Source: Chamaecrista fasciculata
Lineage: Eukaryota; Streptophyta; Magnoliopsida; Fabales; Fabaceae
DNA length: 64,000 nucleotides
Assembly: GCA_003254925.1 (NCBI GenBank)
Contig: QANZ01032061.1
Coordinates: 158,359 to 222,358, forward strand
Direction of reading: 5' to 3'
In this document: piece by piece, positions 1 to 10,264 of the stretch
Position numbering within the stretch: position 1 is the stretch's first letter
How the letters are laid out: each line of letters begins with the position of its first letter
Notes under the pieces: model-generated
What the model was told of the DNA's origin: nothing
The model's database searches: none
What the model saw: only the letters and a program-made list of their open reading frames with translations
Position numbers and translations under genes: made by a program

Positions 1-223
1 TGTGTAAATAATATGATGTGTGATGAGTTGTGAGTTGTGACTGGTTTTACTAGAGATTCAAGCTTGAGAATGGTCTGGAGTTTGATAATATTTAATGTCT
101 CTTATTTGGTTCCATATAATTTTAGTTTCCTGTGAATTTTTGCTGAATGACTCCTATGCATTTCATCTAACAGTTGGGAATGTTAAACTTGTAGGATGAG
201 CATCTGATTAATCATTTTGTTAG

Positions 224-1640
224 GAACAATCTACTCAAACCAATTGTTGATGTCTTTGTTGCCAATGGCAATCGTTACAATCTGCTCAATTCTGCGGTTC
301 TTGAACTTTTTGAGTATATTCGCAAGGTGCTCATCTTATACCTATTTGCTGTGGATCATAATTGTCTGCTGCTACTGGACACTGATATTGTTGTATGATG
401 TAGGAGAATCTGAAATCATTGCTGAAATACATAGTTGATTCTTTCTGGGATCAGCTGGAGAAATTCGAATATTTGGTTTCCATTCAATCACTGAAAGTAA
501 AATATGAGCAGGTATTTTTCCTGCTGTTATTCACTTCTGGTTGAGGTATTGAGAAAATTGTATTTCAACTTACATCTTTGCTTGTAGTGTTTGGATAATG
601 GTGGGACAAAAGGCATTGCTAATGTGACAGACCCCCGAAGACGAATTGATGAGCGTGCTTTGGAGAAGGAAGAGGAAGACTACTTTAACGAGGACAGGTA
701 CATATCTTTCTTGAGAACTGTAGGATTTAGGAAATTCTTCACAACTAACATGGAGTCTGACTTTGGTTGTTGATTCAGTGATGAGGAAGATACAGCTTCT
801 GCTTCCGTCTCGCGGAATCAGAAAGGACAGCCGCAACAAGCTAGTTTATCCAATGGAGTTGCTGCAGGCTACTCACAGACAAGGTATATTTGATTTTTCT
901 AAGAAATTTGATTCCATCTGCTATATAAAGTAACAAGTCTATGTGGATTTTTAGCCCAAGGTCTGGTGGTCTGGTTGACTACGACGATGATGAGGATGAT
1001 GAAGATTACAAGCCACCCCCGAGGAAGCAGCCAGAAGCTTCAGATGAAGATGAAGGGACTATGGAATCTCTCAGGCTGAAAAGGAAATTATCTTGCAAGG
1101 ATAAAGAGCCCGATCTTGTTAAGAAGCAGAAGGTATCTAAGAATTCGAAGTCAAAGGAGAGTGTTTTTGCTGCTTTATGTTCAACATTGAGCCAGGCTGT
1201 GTTACCTGCTAAGAAAACTGTGAACGACATACATACAAATCCTCAGACAGATGAGGGGAGAATGAGATCTAGTGACGATAGTGGAGAAAAGGCTTCTCAA
1301 GTGTCTAGAAGCTGCTCTGATGATAGCAGTAGAACCATTGAAGAGAGTCACGTTGAGAAAGAAACTGCCACTTCTAGGAAAGCTTCTGATCATTTGCCAG
1401 GAAATTCTGACAATAGACCGTTGGATGGTGAGGAACGTCCGTTGGTTCCACCAAAATCCTCACCAGAGATGGCTGTGAATGGATCGTAAGTTTTTGGAAC
1501 CATGTACAGCGAGGCACAGATAGTTTATTCTGTTTGACATGGATTTGCTAGTGACCGTTGTTGCTGATTGCCAACACAATAGCTTTGAGACAACAAAGGA
1601 CATGGAGATGTGTCACAAAGTGCGGCTAAGAGGACACTGA
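224..1640 (+). CDS. SMEK1: PP4 regulatory subunit 3 (SMEK/PSY2-like), 3' part
   Basis: This is the C-terminal part of a plant SMEK protein, the scaffold that directs protein phosphatase 4 to its substrates in the nucleus. The gene begins left of the window. Exons read as 224-326, 404-511, 588-697, 779-883, 955-1485 and 1583-1640, all with GT-AG borders and one continuous frame. The first two exons encode the end of the armadillo-like region (NGNRYNLLNSAVLELFEYI, then a segment with DSFWDQLEKFEYLVSIQS). The third holds the SMEK signature DPRRRIDERALEKEEEDYF followed by an acidic stretch. The long fifth exon is acidic, then lysine- and serine-rich with basic clusters (KRKLSCK, KKQK) that could act as nuclear localisation signals. 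The protein ends KVRLRGH. Family assignment is firm; the last short exon is less certain because tails of this family vary. Confidence 0.9.
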
Positions 1641-2687
1641 AGAGATACCATGAAGTACCACCAATAGAGGGCGAAGATATTTATTGATCAACTTGGAACT
1701 GCCCCTAATCTCTGGTTCGCTATTTAGTAATTGTTGCTTTTGTATAACATTCATCAGCATTAATTTTCATCTTTCCTTTTTTCCTTTTCTGATCTCTTAT
1801 TTTCATTTCATTGAGCCCTTTTGTTTTCATAATTTCTGCCAAAAAAAGGGTGGATGCGGGGTTGGAGAGGAACAGTCCTGTTATCATCATTGCCTTTTTA
1901 GTCGTTTAAAAACTTGATGATAGAGGGCATCATATCTGGCTTACACAGGTTTTCCCTTTTGTTATGTTTTGCGGTGGATGTGGTAACAGAAATGTGCAGT
2001 GAGAGTTTGTAGGGCTAATTTTTAGAAATTTAGCAGGAAAAAAAAAGTATGTTGTCCGGTGTAAATCTATATATTGAAATTTTAATGTATTCCTAAACTT
2101 GCTATGCGGTTTTCTCTCTGCATTGTTGAACGTCTTTTGGTTTTTGTCCCATTAGGGCTTAGGCAATGCTCAAACTTGGTGCACCGCTTTTCTTGTATTA
2201 TCAATTTAGCCGATGTTCTATTATTCTTTTTAAGTTGATTCCAACACCAGTTCGAGGAGTACATTCATCTTGAAGCGCTTGCTTTATTACTTTTTGTTTA
2301 TCCTTGATATTAAAATCGATGAGTATAAAAGTAATATTCGTTATGTGATTAATATCTATTAATTTTTAGTATTTGGTTCAGAAATTAATTACTTCAAGGA
2401 TTAGAAAAATAAGTCAACAATTGTTTTTGGCTTTCCTTAATCTCTAAACAATCGAATGAGAAGTGTTCCTGGGATAAAGGAGAGGATGAGCTTAAAGTTG
2501 TACATGCATGAAATAGCCTGCACTCGTTAAGTACACGATGAATGACAAACATTACGAGAAACTGCAAAGTGAGATGTAATGCTATTTTGGCCCCCAAAAA
2601 AAAAGTAATACTATGAGTTACTTTTATTGATAACCACTGATATATATGTACATATTTTTGGTAGGAAACCAGCTGTGATATTTTTTA
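1641..2687. other. 3' UTR of SMEK gene and spacer
   Basis: No second gene is visible here. The first few hundred bases are probably SMEK 3' UTR, with T-rich and G-rich runs. The remainder is AT-rich spacer up to the MITE at 2688. Confidence 0.4.
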
Positions 2688-3223
2688 GGCAAAGGGCCAT
2701 TTTGGTCCTAAATGTATGCTCTAATGTTCATTTTGGTCCATTATGTTTCAAAATATTCAAATTGGTCCTAAATGTTGGCAAAATGATTCATTTTGGTCAT
2801 AAATATTGGTAAAATGTTTCATTTTGGTTTCAAACTATTGAATTTGGTCATATTTTTCTCGTGTTTCATTTCAAGTTCAAAGGACTTGTTAAGAGGAAGT
2901 TGTAGCTCTGAATTCGTCGCATTCGAATTTGAAACGAGAGAGATATGATCAACTTTGCTTGTTTGACTATGAAACGAACGATTTACTTTTAGGGCTGATT
3001 TGACCTCGTTTGCTTATGGCCCCAACTAGATAGAAAAAGTACTCTTCAAGAACAATACATAGCTCTAAACTCGTCACGTTTGAACTTGAAACAAACCTAT
3101 TCAATAGTTTTGGATCAAAAGGAAACATTTTGCAAACATTTAGGATCAATTTGAACATTTTGAAACATAATGGACCAAAATGAACATTAGGGCATATATT
3201 AGGACCAAAATGACCTTTTAACC
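2688..3223. mobile_element. MULE-type MITE, 536 bp, with 9-bp target duplication
   Basis: The element is flanked by the 9-bp direct repeat TATTTTTTA (2679-2687 and 3224-3232). Its ends are inverted: GG at the left, then CATTTTGGTCC, matched by GGACCAAAATG before the final AACC. Multiple GGACCAAAATG-type motifs fill both arms. No coding capacity is seen. The 9-bp duplication points to the Mutator superfamily. A partial relative lies at 31400-31792. Confidence 0.75.
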
Positions 3224-3247
3224 TATTTTTTATTATATAGTTCTATT

Positions 3248-3733
3248 CAGTGTTGTCATAACCGAACCGGACAAAGACTCGGACAAGTGTTCGGTTCACG
3301 GTCGGATCGGTTGAATCGGTCGGACCGGATGTTTGGACCGGATGACGCAATAAATAATTATTTTTAATATATTAAATATAAACCTCTATATATTTTTTTT
3401 TGGGTCTAAGAGATGCATTAAATCTATTAATTTATTAGATAAGTAACACAATTGGTAAGAAAAAGCTAATAGAGCCTCACAGTTGGGATGGTAAAGGTGC
3501 TAGGAGTGTGAAGAAAGGGCATGGGTTTGATCCCTACAAGCCTCAAAATGATTTTTTGTAAAAAAAATTGAGAACCGCCGGTCCGGTCCAGCGGTTGGAC
3601 CCGGTTTTCCGGTTCTTGGCCGGTTATTTCCGGTCCAACCATCATTCCGGTTCAAATGGTTGAACCAACTCGCTTGTGTCTTCGGGTAGCGGTCCAACCG
3701 GTCCGACCGGCCGGTCCGGTTTTCACATCACTG
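3248..3733. mobile_element. hAT-type MITE, 486 bp, with 8-bp target duplication
   Basis: The ends are imperfect inverted repeats (CAGTGTTGTCATAACCG at the left, CGGTTTTCACATCACTG at the right). The 8-bp duplication GTTCTATT lies at 3240-3247 and 3734-3741, the length made by hAT transposases. The body is rich in CCGGTCCGG-like words and carries GGTTTGATCCC near 3525, which resembles a tRNA B box. No transposase is encoded. It lies about 280 bp upstream of the OEP16 start codon. Confidence 0.8.
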
Positions 3734-4011
3734 GTTCTATTGAAAATAAAATTATATTTTGAGTTGAATCTAGTTCAAGTATTTGTGCGTAACGATTTCA
3801 GCCAAATCAGTTAATTGCAAATGCGATGGCAGCAATAAGTGCGCAATCCGATTATTCAGAAACGGCGATGTATGAGCCATATTGACACGTGTATTCCACA
3901 TCTCCGTTTCGTTTGTTGAGTGAGTGCGTTTCAGTCTTTGAGATGAGAGCATTGTGTCGCGAATAGGGGAATCGAAGGGATTTGGAGTGTATCGCGAAAA
4001 GCATAATCTGT

Positions 4012-5541
4012 ATGACGATGAGTATCATCGGGAGCAGTAACTCGGAGAATCGGTCTCTGCTTGATGAGATTTGTAGCTTTGATAAACATGGTGGATTCTT
4101 CTTCGACTTCGGCCACCCTCTCCTCAATCGCATTGCCGATAGCTTTCTCAAAGCTGCTGGGGTACCTTTCTCTCTCCAATTCCTCAATAAATTACTAATT
4201 GAACTCACAATACCATGAACCATTTCGATCCTCTGTTCTGTTGCCGAAGCTACCATTTGATGTTGCAAATGCGATTTTCTTTTTCTCGCTGTGTTTGTGT
4301 TTAAATCTGCGTAAGCTTGCGGTTGTAATTACAATTGCAATGTGATGCGATTGGGACTTTGAACATTGCTCATTTTACATATCTTGATCCGCATTCGAAA
4401 TTAATTTTCTGATTGTTTCTACCAACTCTCACAGGTAGGAGTTGTCCAAGCTGCTTCACGTGAGGCTTATTTTAAAGCCGTTGAAGGTGCGCTATTTTCT
4501 CTTGTTTTATTCATCACACTTTTGCTCAAGGGACCTAGGTTGTGTCCGTTTTAATTTGTCCATGATGTTTGATTCATAAGTACAGGGTTTGATAATAATG
4601 GGGTAGTGCCACGAGAAGTACCCAAAAAAGATCGTTTTCCAGGTCTTAGAGGTACTAACTACTACCTGCTTCACCATTTAATATTTCAAGTTTTCATAAT
4701 TATTTATTAAGTTTGCATTAAATCGAGTTTTTCTTTGATGCCCGCAGGAGAGACCAACAGTAAATCACTTGAGGCCATGGTGAAATTAGATACCTATTCG
4801 TAAAATCATATTTCCTCTTCTAATACCTGCCATCTATTAACTTTTCTTTTTCTTTTTCTTATGCAGGTGATGAATACCGGAAAGGAGTCCCTTCAATGGG
4901 GTAATTAAATTAAATGCTATGTTCTGTGTCTGCTGCTGTAAATGTAAATATGCTAGCTTATGATTATTGGCTATTTTGTTTAGTTTGTGAAATAATTATT
5001 AAGTCAGCAAGACTCTTGTGGGAAAAGAGAAAGTTGGGAAGACTATGTTGAGTAATCATATTCTATTTACCAAAAAAACTACATGATTGGCAGTGTTAAA
5101 CTTTGTCGTTTTCAGAATCAATTTTCCCATGAGGAGGGTTTGTGACCCTTACAGTTTCTTCTAAACCACAGGATTGGCTGCAGGAATATATTCAGGTCTC
5201 ACTTATGGGCTAAAGGAAACTCGTGGTGTTCATGATTGGGTAATGTTCTCAAGATTTTTTTTTAATAATACAAAATAGTGAATAATATGTTCTCAAATGC
5301 ATCTGTTTCATGCCTTGTTTGCAGGCAGGCTTATCAACTATTAAATTGGATTGTGTAAGTACCAAAAAATAAACATCATTAGTTGTATTTATTGCAGAAA
5401 AACAGCATAGTTGCAGGAGCAATCACAGGGGCAACACTTGCGCTAACCGTAGAAGACGCGTCACACGAGCAGATTGTGCAATGTGCAGTCACTGGAGCGG
5501 CCATCTCGACTGCTGCGAATCTTCTCAAGGGGATCTTCTAA
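4012..5541 (+). CDS. OEP162: Outer plastid envelope channel OEP16-2-like (PRAT family)
   Basis: OEP16 proteins form amino-acid-selective channels in the plastid outer envelope and belong to the TIM17/22/23-like PRAT family with four membrane helices. Seven exons join in frame: 4012-4161, 4435-4486, 4586-4651, 4748-4779, 4867-4900, 5172-5239 and 5398-5541, giving 181 residues, close to Arabidopsis OEP16-2. Diagnostic segments are FDFGHPLLNRIADSFLKAAG, VGVVQAASREAYFKAVEG, ESLQWGLAAGIYSGLTYGL, and VTGAAISTAANLLKGIF at the C-terminus. The loop between the first two helices is extended (DRFPGLRGETNSKSLEAM), which separates OEP16-2 (the seed form, OEP16-S) from OEP16-1. The start is the first ATG in frame; a second ATG follows two codons later. 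The length and frame closure make the model firm. Confidence 0.93.
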
Positions 5542-6409
5542 GTGAGATTAGCATTTTTACTTAAAATAAACGTGCAGCTCTTTCCTTTTGAATTTTGTGG
5601 TTGCCATCTATGTCTTTCTTGTCAAGAGGAAGACAGGAAATTATAGACGGGATGGACTTATGGACATTGGGCTTATCTCACAAATTTGAGATTCCATTGA
5701 TCTGTCTTTTTTATATTCTTATTCCAGTGGAGCAGACTTGGCTTGCTTTCTAGTTTCTGCTGACTGATCTACCTTAAGTATACTTATAGACGTCAGCATG
5801 CATGAGTGGAAGATATAACTAATATTGGGCTGATCTCAGATATAACTAATATTGGGCTGGTCTCACAAATTGTGAGATTCTCCTTATCTTTTGTTTCTAT
5901 GGCTTGATGCCTTTGCTTGTGTTAACATTATTTTTCTTGTTATAATTTGTGCAATCATAGCTTGTATATGGCCAAATCTGTGAGCTATATATATATAGTC
6001 AAAAAAGTATAATTCGATTTGTCAGTTTAGTTTTAATACTTAGCTTGATAGTTGTGTAAAGTAAGGGTTAACATGCATGTAATAATAATATAGATGTGAT
6101 TGGTGTTGGTGTAAATAGTAAGCCAAAGCCTAATCTTTAAGCCTAACCGATAAGGCTCCACTAAAAGCCACAAAAGGGTATCAATTTCGGGATGCCCAAG
6201 CACATGGGCATATTTGAAATCAAGGTGCCAAAGATACAGATATGTTAATATATAGTCTGCTTTGAGTTTACGCAAATAGATGCATATATATAGACTGAAA
6301 GAGTTGGGAAGGAAATATGAGAGAGGTATACGTTATAAGGAAATTCTCACGGTGGTGACATATATATAGTGACTCCGATTTCCCAGAACATCAAAGTTCC
6401 ATAAATTCC
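5542..6409. other. 3' UTR of OEP16 and promoter of the next gene
   Basis: No gene is seen. A short local duplication (AGATATAACTAATATTGGGC, twice near 5812-5860) lies in the probable 3' UTR. A TATATATAG box near 6360 precedes the ATG at 6410 by about 50 bases. Confidence 0.5.
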
Positions 6410-6889
6410 ATGAAAAGGGATGGTACAAGACAAGCTGTTGTGGGGTGGGAGGATGAGGATGATGAAGATGATGATGATTATGGATTTCGGAGCACCGAGG
6501 ACGACGAGGATTTCAATCTGTTTGGTAATAAGAACTCAAAGTGCCACTCCAACAAAGCCAACAATATAAATAATAGTAATAGTAATAGCTTTGCAGTTTT
6601 ATCAGCAACATCAACAGCAACAGCAGCAGCAACAGCAACAAAGCCTCACCATATTATTAGTAACAATAATACTACCATTAAAGGTAAAGGTAGCTCTGGA
6701 GGCTTCCCTTTCTTTCCTGCAAATTCTGTTTCCAAGGTGGCAGCGCCTTCTACGGCAACAGGCTTGTTTGCTAAAACTGGAAACCAAAAGATCACTGGCC
6801 TCCTCAATCAAACGGGATTCACTCAGGGCGATCTCAATGGAAGCATCATTCTTGGTGATCATAGTATTATAGCAGTTTATATTCAATAG
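6410..6889 (+). CDS. Small two-rung motif protein 1 (unrecognised family, acidic N-terminus)
   Basis: A single-exon gene for 159 residues that I do not recognise by name. The N-terminus (residues 13-36) is strongly acidic (WEDEDDEDDDDYGF). The middle is Ser/Asn/Thr/Ala-rich and looks disordered; it is encoded partly by a CAG/CAACA run near 6605-6645. The end carries the window's shared module: KTGNQKITGLLNQTGF at about residues 122-137, then DLNGSIILGDHS. This matches rung 1 (G-T-Q-x-I-x-G) and rung 2 (N-G-S-I-I-x-G) of the genes at 36.0 and 38.5 kb. A TATA-like element near 6360 fits a short leader. There is no signal peptide. The family link is seen in sequence; the function is unknown. Confidence 0.7.
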   Translation: MKRDGTRQAVVGWEDEDDEDDDDYGFRSTEDDEDFNLFGNKNSKCHSNKANNINNSNSNSFAVLSATSTATAAATATKPHHIISNNNTTIKGKGSSGGFPFFPANSVSKVAAPSTATGLFAKTGNQKITGLLNQTGFTQGDLNGSIILGDHSIIAVYIQ

Positions 6890-7580
6890 TTTACCCACCT
6901 GCCTCTGCAGCTGTATTCTACAATATTGCTTCATTAATAATTACACTTATGTAACTTTAATTTGATCGTTAAAACCTCTCAAACACTATTTACTCTAATC
7001 ATTTCACCCTACTCTATTTCATTCCATTTCATTAATCTCTCATTGTAAATTCTATAATTATTTATGTCATCTTCGTCTCAACTGTAAGGTATTTGGTCTA
7101 TTTGGTCCACAAATTAAAGTACGCGTTTTCTGTTATGGCTGTTGTGGCCGTTGTGCCTTACGTGCTTTTTGTCTGTTTTTCTTCTGCGCCGTTTGGTTTG
7201 GAGCAATTCGATCATGGTTATCAATATGTGAATCTCGTTTAATTATCTGTAGCTGTAACTCATCTCCTTCAAAGCATCGTTTAACTGTCCGGGGCAATTC
7301 GGGTTTGTCTGGTTTTTAATCATATAAAAAGTTTAGATTAGAATAAAATGTATTTTAAAATATAAGATTTTAAACAACAGTTTTCTAAAGCTTGGATAAA
7401 AAGTTTCCATAAAAAAAAAAATCTTGGATAAAAAGTTTGTGTATATTGTTCTTGTAAGAAAATTTCTTTAAAAGAAAAGAAAGGAATGGTAAAATTGTCA
7501 TTATGAATTGGAGGTGGTCTAATACTCTCTTGTTAACATTTTTTTCCATCCCAATACTTAACTCTTTATTTATTGTTTAC
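6890..7580. other. Spacer and left end of NRPB9 duplication unit 1
   Basis: AT-rich spacer. From about 7430 it matches sequence near 9480-9610 (AATTTCTTT, AAAGGAAT and CTCTTTATTTA in the same order), the upstream flank of the second NRPB9 unit. Confidence 0.5.
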
Positions 7581-8364
7581 GGTCAAAAACTTATTTTGGT
7601 CCTCAAAGTTTATCCAAAATTCTTTTTTAGTTGCTAATTTTTTTTCATTCTGTTTTTATTTTTAATATTTCTTAAAAATTTTATCGTTGACCCCTAACTA
7701 TTGAATATAGTCATATCTCTCTCATTTCAAAATAAAAAACGATTAAACCAAAGCAACATGTTAAATTTGATGAGTTCTTTCTTTGTCTAATTAGAGTCAT
7801 TAGCCAATGAGGTCAAATTGAAAATGGATCGCTTGTTTCATGAATTTGGTCATATCTCTCTCGTTTCAAGCTCGAAAGCAACGAAATCGGAGTTACAAGT
7901 TACTCTTAACGAGTTTTTTGTTTGTCTAATTGAAACTATTGATAAATGAGGTTAAATAATACTAAAAAAGTTAATAGCGATGTTTTGACCAAACTCATTT
8001 TCGGAGTATTATTTGACCTTGTTTGTCAAGAGCCCAAATTGGGTAGAGAAAGAAGTCGTCAAGAGTAATTTGCAACTCGGTTTCATGAAACAATCAGTCT
8101 ATTTTCAGGCTCAATTTTATGTCCGATTTGACTTTGTTTGTCGAGAACTACAACTAGGCAAAAAAAGAACTCATCAAATTTAACCGGTAGGTTTGATTTA
8201 ATCACATTCGAGTTTGAAATGAGAAAGATGTGACCATATTTAATAGTTATGGGCCAACGATAAAACTTTTAAAAAACATTAAGGACCAAAACAAAATGAA
8301 AAAAAGATTACGGAGCAAAATAAAACTTTTGATAAATATTAGGGATCAAAATAAAATTTTGACC
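7581..8364. mobile_element. MULE-type MITE, about 784 bp, in NRPB9 unit 1 upstream flank
   Basis: The inverted ends are GGTCAAAAACTTATTTTGG and CAAAATAAAATTTTGACC. They are flanked by imperfect copies of TATTGTTTAC / TATTGTTAAC (7571-7580, 8365-8374). The homologous upstream flank of unit 2 (near 9600-9640) lacks this element, so the insertion followed the duplication. A partial relative fills 9130-9480 and another ends near 14702. Confidence 0.7.
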
Positions 8365-8557
8365 TATTGTTAACTGTCCAAGATTACTGTCACAGGACAC
8401 AAATGAAAAGTGAAAACATATATTCAGTGCTACAACATTCTAAGAGCTTCGTGTGAAGGAGTTCTTTTAAAAACTCTGCAACATTCTTACGATTGTCAAG
8501 GTGAGACTTTTCTCACGTTTGGATTGCAAGACATTTGCTTTTTCTTGTCATTCCAAT

Positions 8558-8753
8558 ATGAGCACTATGAAATTTTGCCGTGAATGGTTGATAGCCATTT
8601 TCCTTAGCTTCTTTAAAATCTCTTACAACAGTTAAGGTGGTTGTTGGTTTTTACGTATCATTATCCTCTGATTTCAGCAACAACATTTTGTATCCTAAGG
8701 AGGATAAGGAGCGAAAGATTCTTCTCTATGCTTGCCGTAACTGCGACCACCAG
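8558..8753 (+). CDS. NRPB9: NRPB9 exons 1-2, outer copy (alternative 5' exons or truncated copy)
   Basis: Two exons, 8558-8586 and 8678-8753, encode the first zinc ribbon of RNA polymerase subunit 9: [10 protein letters not shown], then [18 protein letters not shown] followed by CRNCDHQ. Both have GT-AG borders and an intact frame. I recall the Arabidopsis NRPB9A sequence as nearly identical over this stretch, and this copy is closer to it than the inner copy at 10265-10454. No exons 3-4 follow locally; instead, sequence matching the NRPB9 downstream flank appears at about 8880-9060, so the local unit has lost its second half. The donor at 8754 is in the right phase to splice to the exon at 11102. 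It may therefore be the true 5' end of the downstream gene, or a relic. Confidence 0.6.
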
Positions 8754-9129
8754 GTTCTTCCCTTTTTATTACTTTACTGTAACTCTTTTTTTCCCCCCCT
8801 TTAGTCTTCTTTTTTTAGTATAAACTGCTGTTCGAATGTCTAATCTTTGATACCTAATCCATATACTTGAGATGTTATCTTCAGTAACACTAAGCATGTT
8901 AACTTGTAATACAGAAGATAACATCTCATTCTATCTGTAAATGGATTAGGTATTACAAACGTTCTGTATGCTTATGATTTAAACTTGGGCTTGCTCAAGA
9001 GGTTCATATGGTATAGTAACAAAAGCACGTTCCACTAGTTATTAATGGGAGGATATACATATATAAAAAATCTTGGATAAAAAATTTGTATTGTTCAAGT
9101 AAGAAAATTGAACAAAGAATGGCAGAAGT

Positions 9130-9480
9130 GCGGTTGGTTGGTACTCTCAAAGTATGGGTTCAATTTCGGTTGTACTTGAAATAAGAGATATATAACCAAA
9201 TTCATGAAATAAGCGGTTTATTTTTTTATCCAATTTCATGCTTGATTTGACCTCGTTTGCCGATGACTCCAATTGAATAAAGAAATAATTCATTAAATTT
9301 ATTTCGTAACTCTGATTTAATCGTATTTGAGTTTGAAACAAGAAAGATATAATTATATTTAATAGTTAATGATCGATAATGAAACTTTTAAGAAATATTA
9401 AGAATCAAAAAGGAACAAAAAAAATTTGGGACCAAAATAGAACTTTAGATAAGTATTAGGGACCAAAATAGGTTTTTGAC
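9130..9480. repeat. Partial MITE related to the element at 7581
   Basis: This stretch shares internal words (GAAATAAGAGATATATAACC, CTTGATTTGACCTCGTTTG) and the right end (GGACCAAAATAGGTTTTTGAC) with the element at 7581-8364. No clear left end or target duplication is seen. Confidence 0.5.
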
Positions 9481-9777
9481 AAAAAAATTTGTGTATTGTT
9501 CTGGTAAGAAAATTTCTTTTTAAGTCAAAGCAAAGAAAGGAATAGTAGAATTGGAGGAGGTCTTATTAGCATTTTTTTTCCACCCGAGTACTTGACTCTT
9601 TATTTACCGGCTTATATTGTTAACTGTCCAAAATTACTTTGGGTGTCAAGAATACTTTTGCTAAAGTAAAAAGTAAAAACATATATTCAGTTCTACAACA
9701 TTCTAAGAGCTTCTTGTGAAGGAGTTCTATTAAAAACTCTACAATAACATTCTTACGATTGTCAAGGTGAGACTTTT

Positions 9778-10212
9778 TGATACAAACACATGCAATGGCG
9801 ACTGCCAACGTGGAGGACCATATTATGAAATAGAAGAGAGGAGTGACTAAAATGAGAGAAAATGAAACTGTGATTCATTACTGAAAGAGATTACAAGGCA
9901 GATACTCAACTAATCAGAAAACTAATGACTTAACTAACTTTCTGTTACAAATTAAACAGTATTAATTTCCCGAGGCGTTTAGCAAGCAGTCCAAAGATCA
10001 TCAAGACGGTTATTCTGTTAGCCAGCAATGCCTTGGGTTGTTATGTTAGTTTTGGCTGCTTCAATTCCTTTAGCATATATATATATATATATATATAGAA
10101 TAATGAATTGTATGAAGATGATGTTTTTGGTGTATAAGCAATTTGATACCCTTTCAGCCATTTTTCTCATTCTCTCGTCTCTCCATTTTCTTGTTTTCTT
10201 CTGTTTGTATCA
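9778..10212 (-). mobile_element. Solo LTR, 435 bp, in the NRPB9 upstream region
   Basis: The element begins TGATACAAACA and ends TGTTTGTATCA, a perfect 11-bp inverted end of the TG...CA kind. It is flanked by the 5-bp duplication CTTTT (9773-9777, 10213-10217). No internal retrotransposon sequence accompanies it, so it is read as a solo LTR fossil, probably copia-like and on the minus strand. The homologous region of unit 1 (8500-8530) runs uninterrupted across this point, so the insertion is younger than the duplication. It lies 53 bp upstream of the inner NRPB9 ATG. Confidence 0.8.
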
Positions 10213-10264
10213 CTTTTTCTCTCGTTTGGATTGCAAGACATTTGCTTTTTCTTGTCGTTCCAAT

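Noticed and set aside
5326-5358. Extra exon in OEP16 (GCAGGCTTATCAACTATTAA near 5326)
   Set aside because: Including it would disrupt the reading frame between HDW and KNSIVAGA, which join correctly without it.
6591-6934. Poly-Gln frame on plus and poly-Cys frame on minus
   Set aside because: Both are alternative frames of the CAG/CAACA run within the small-family gene at 6410; neither has independent support.
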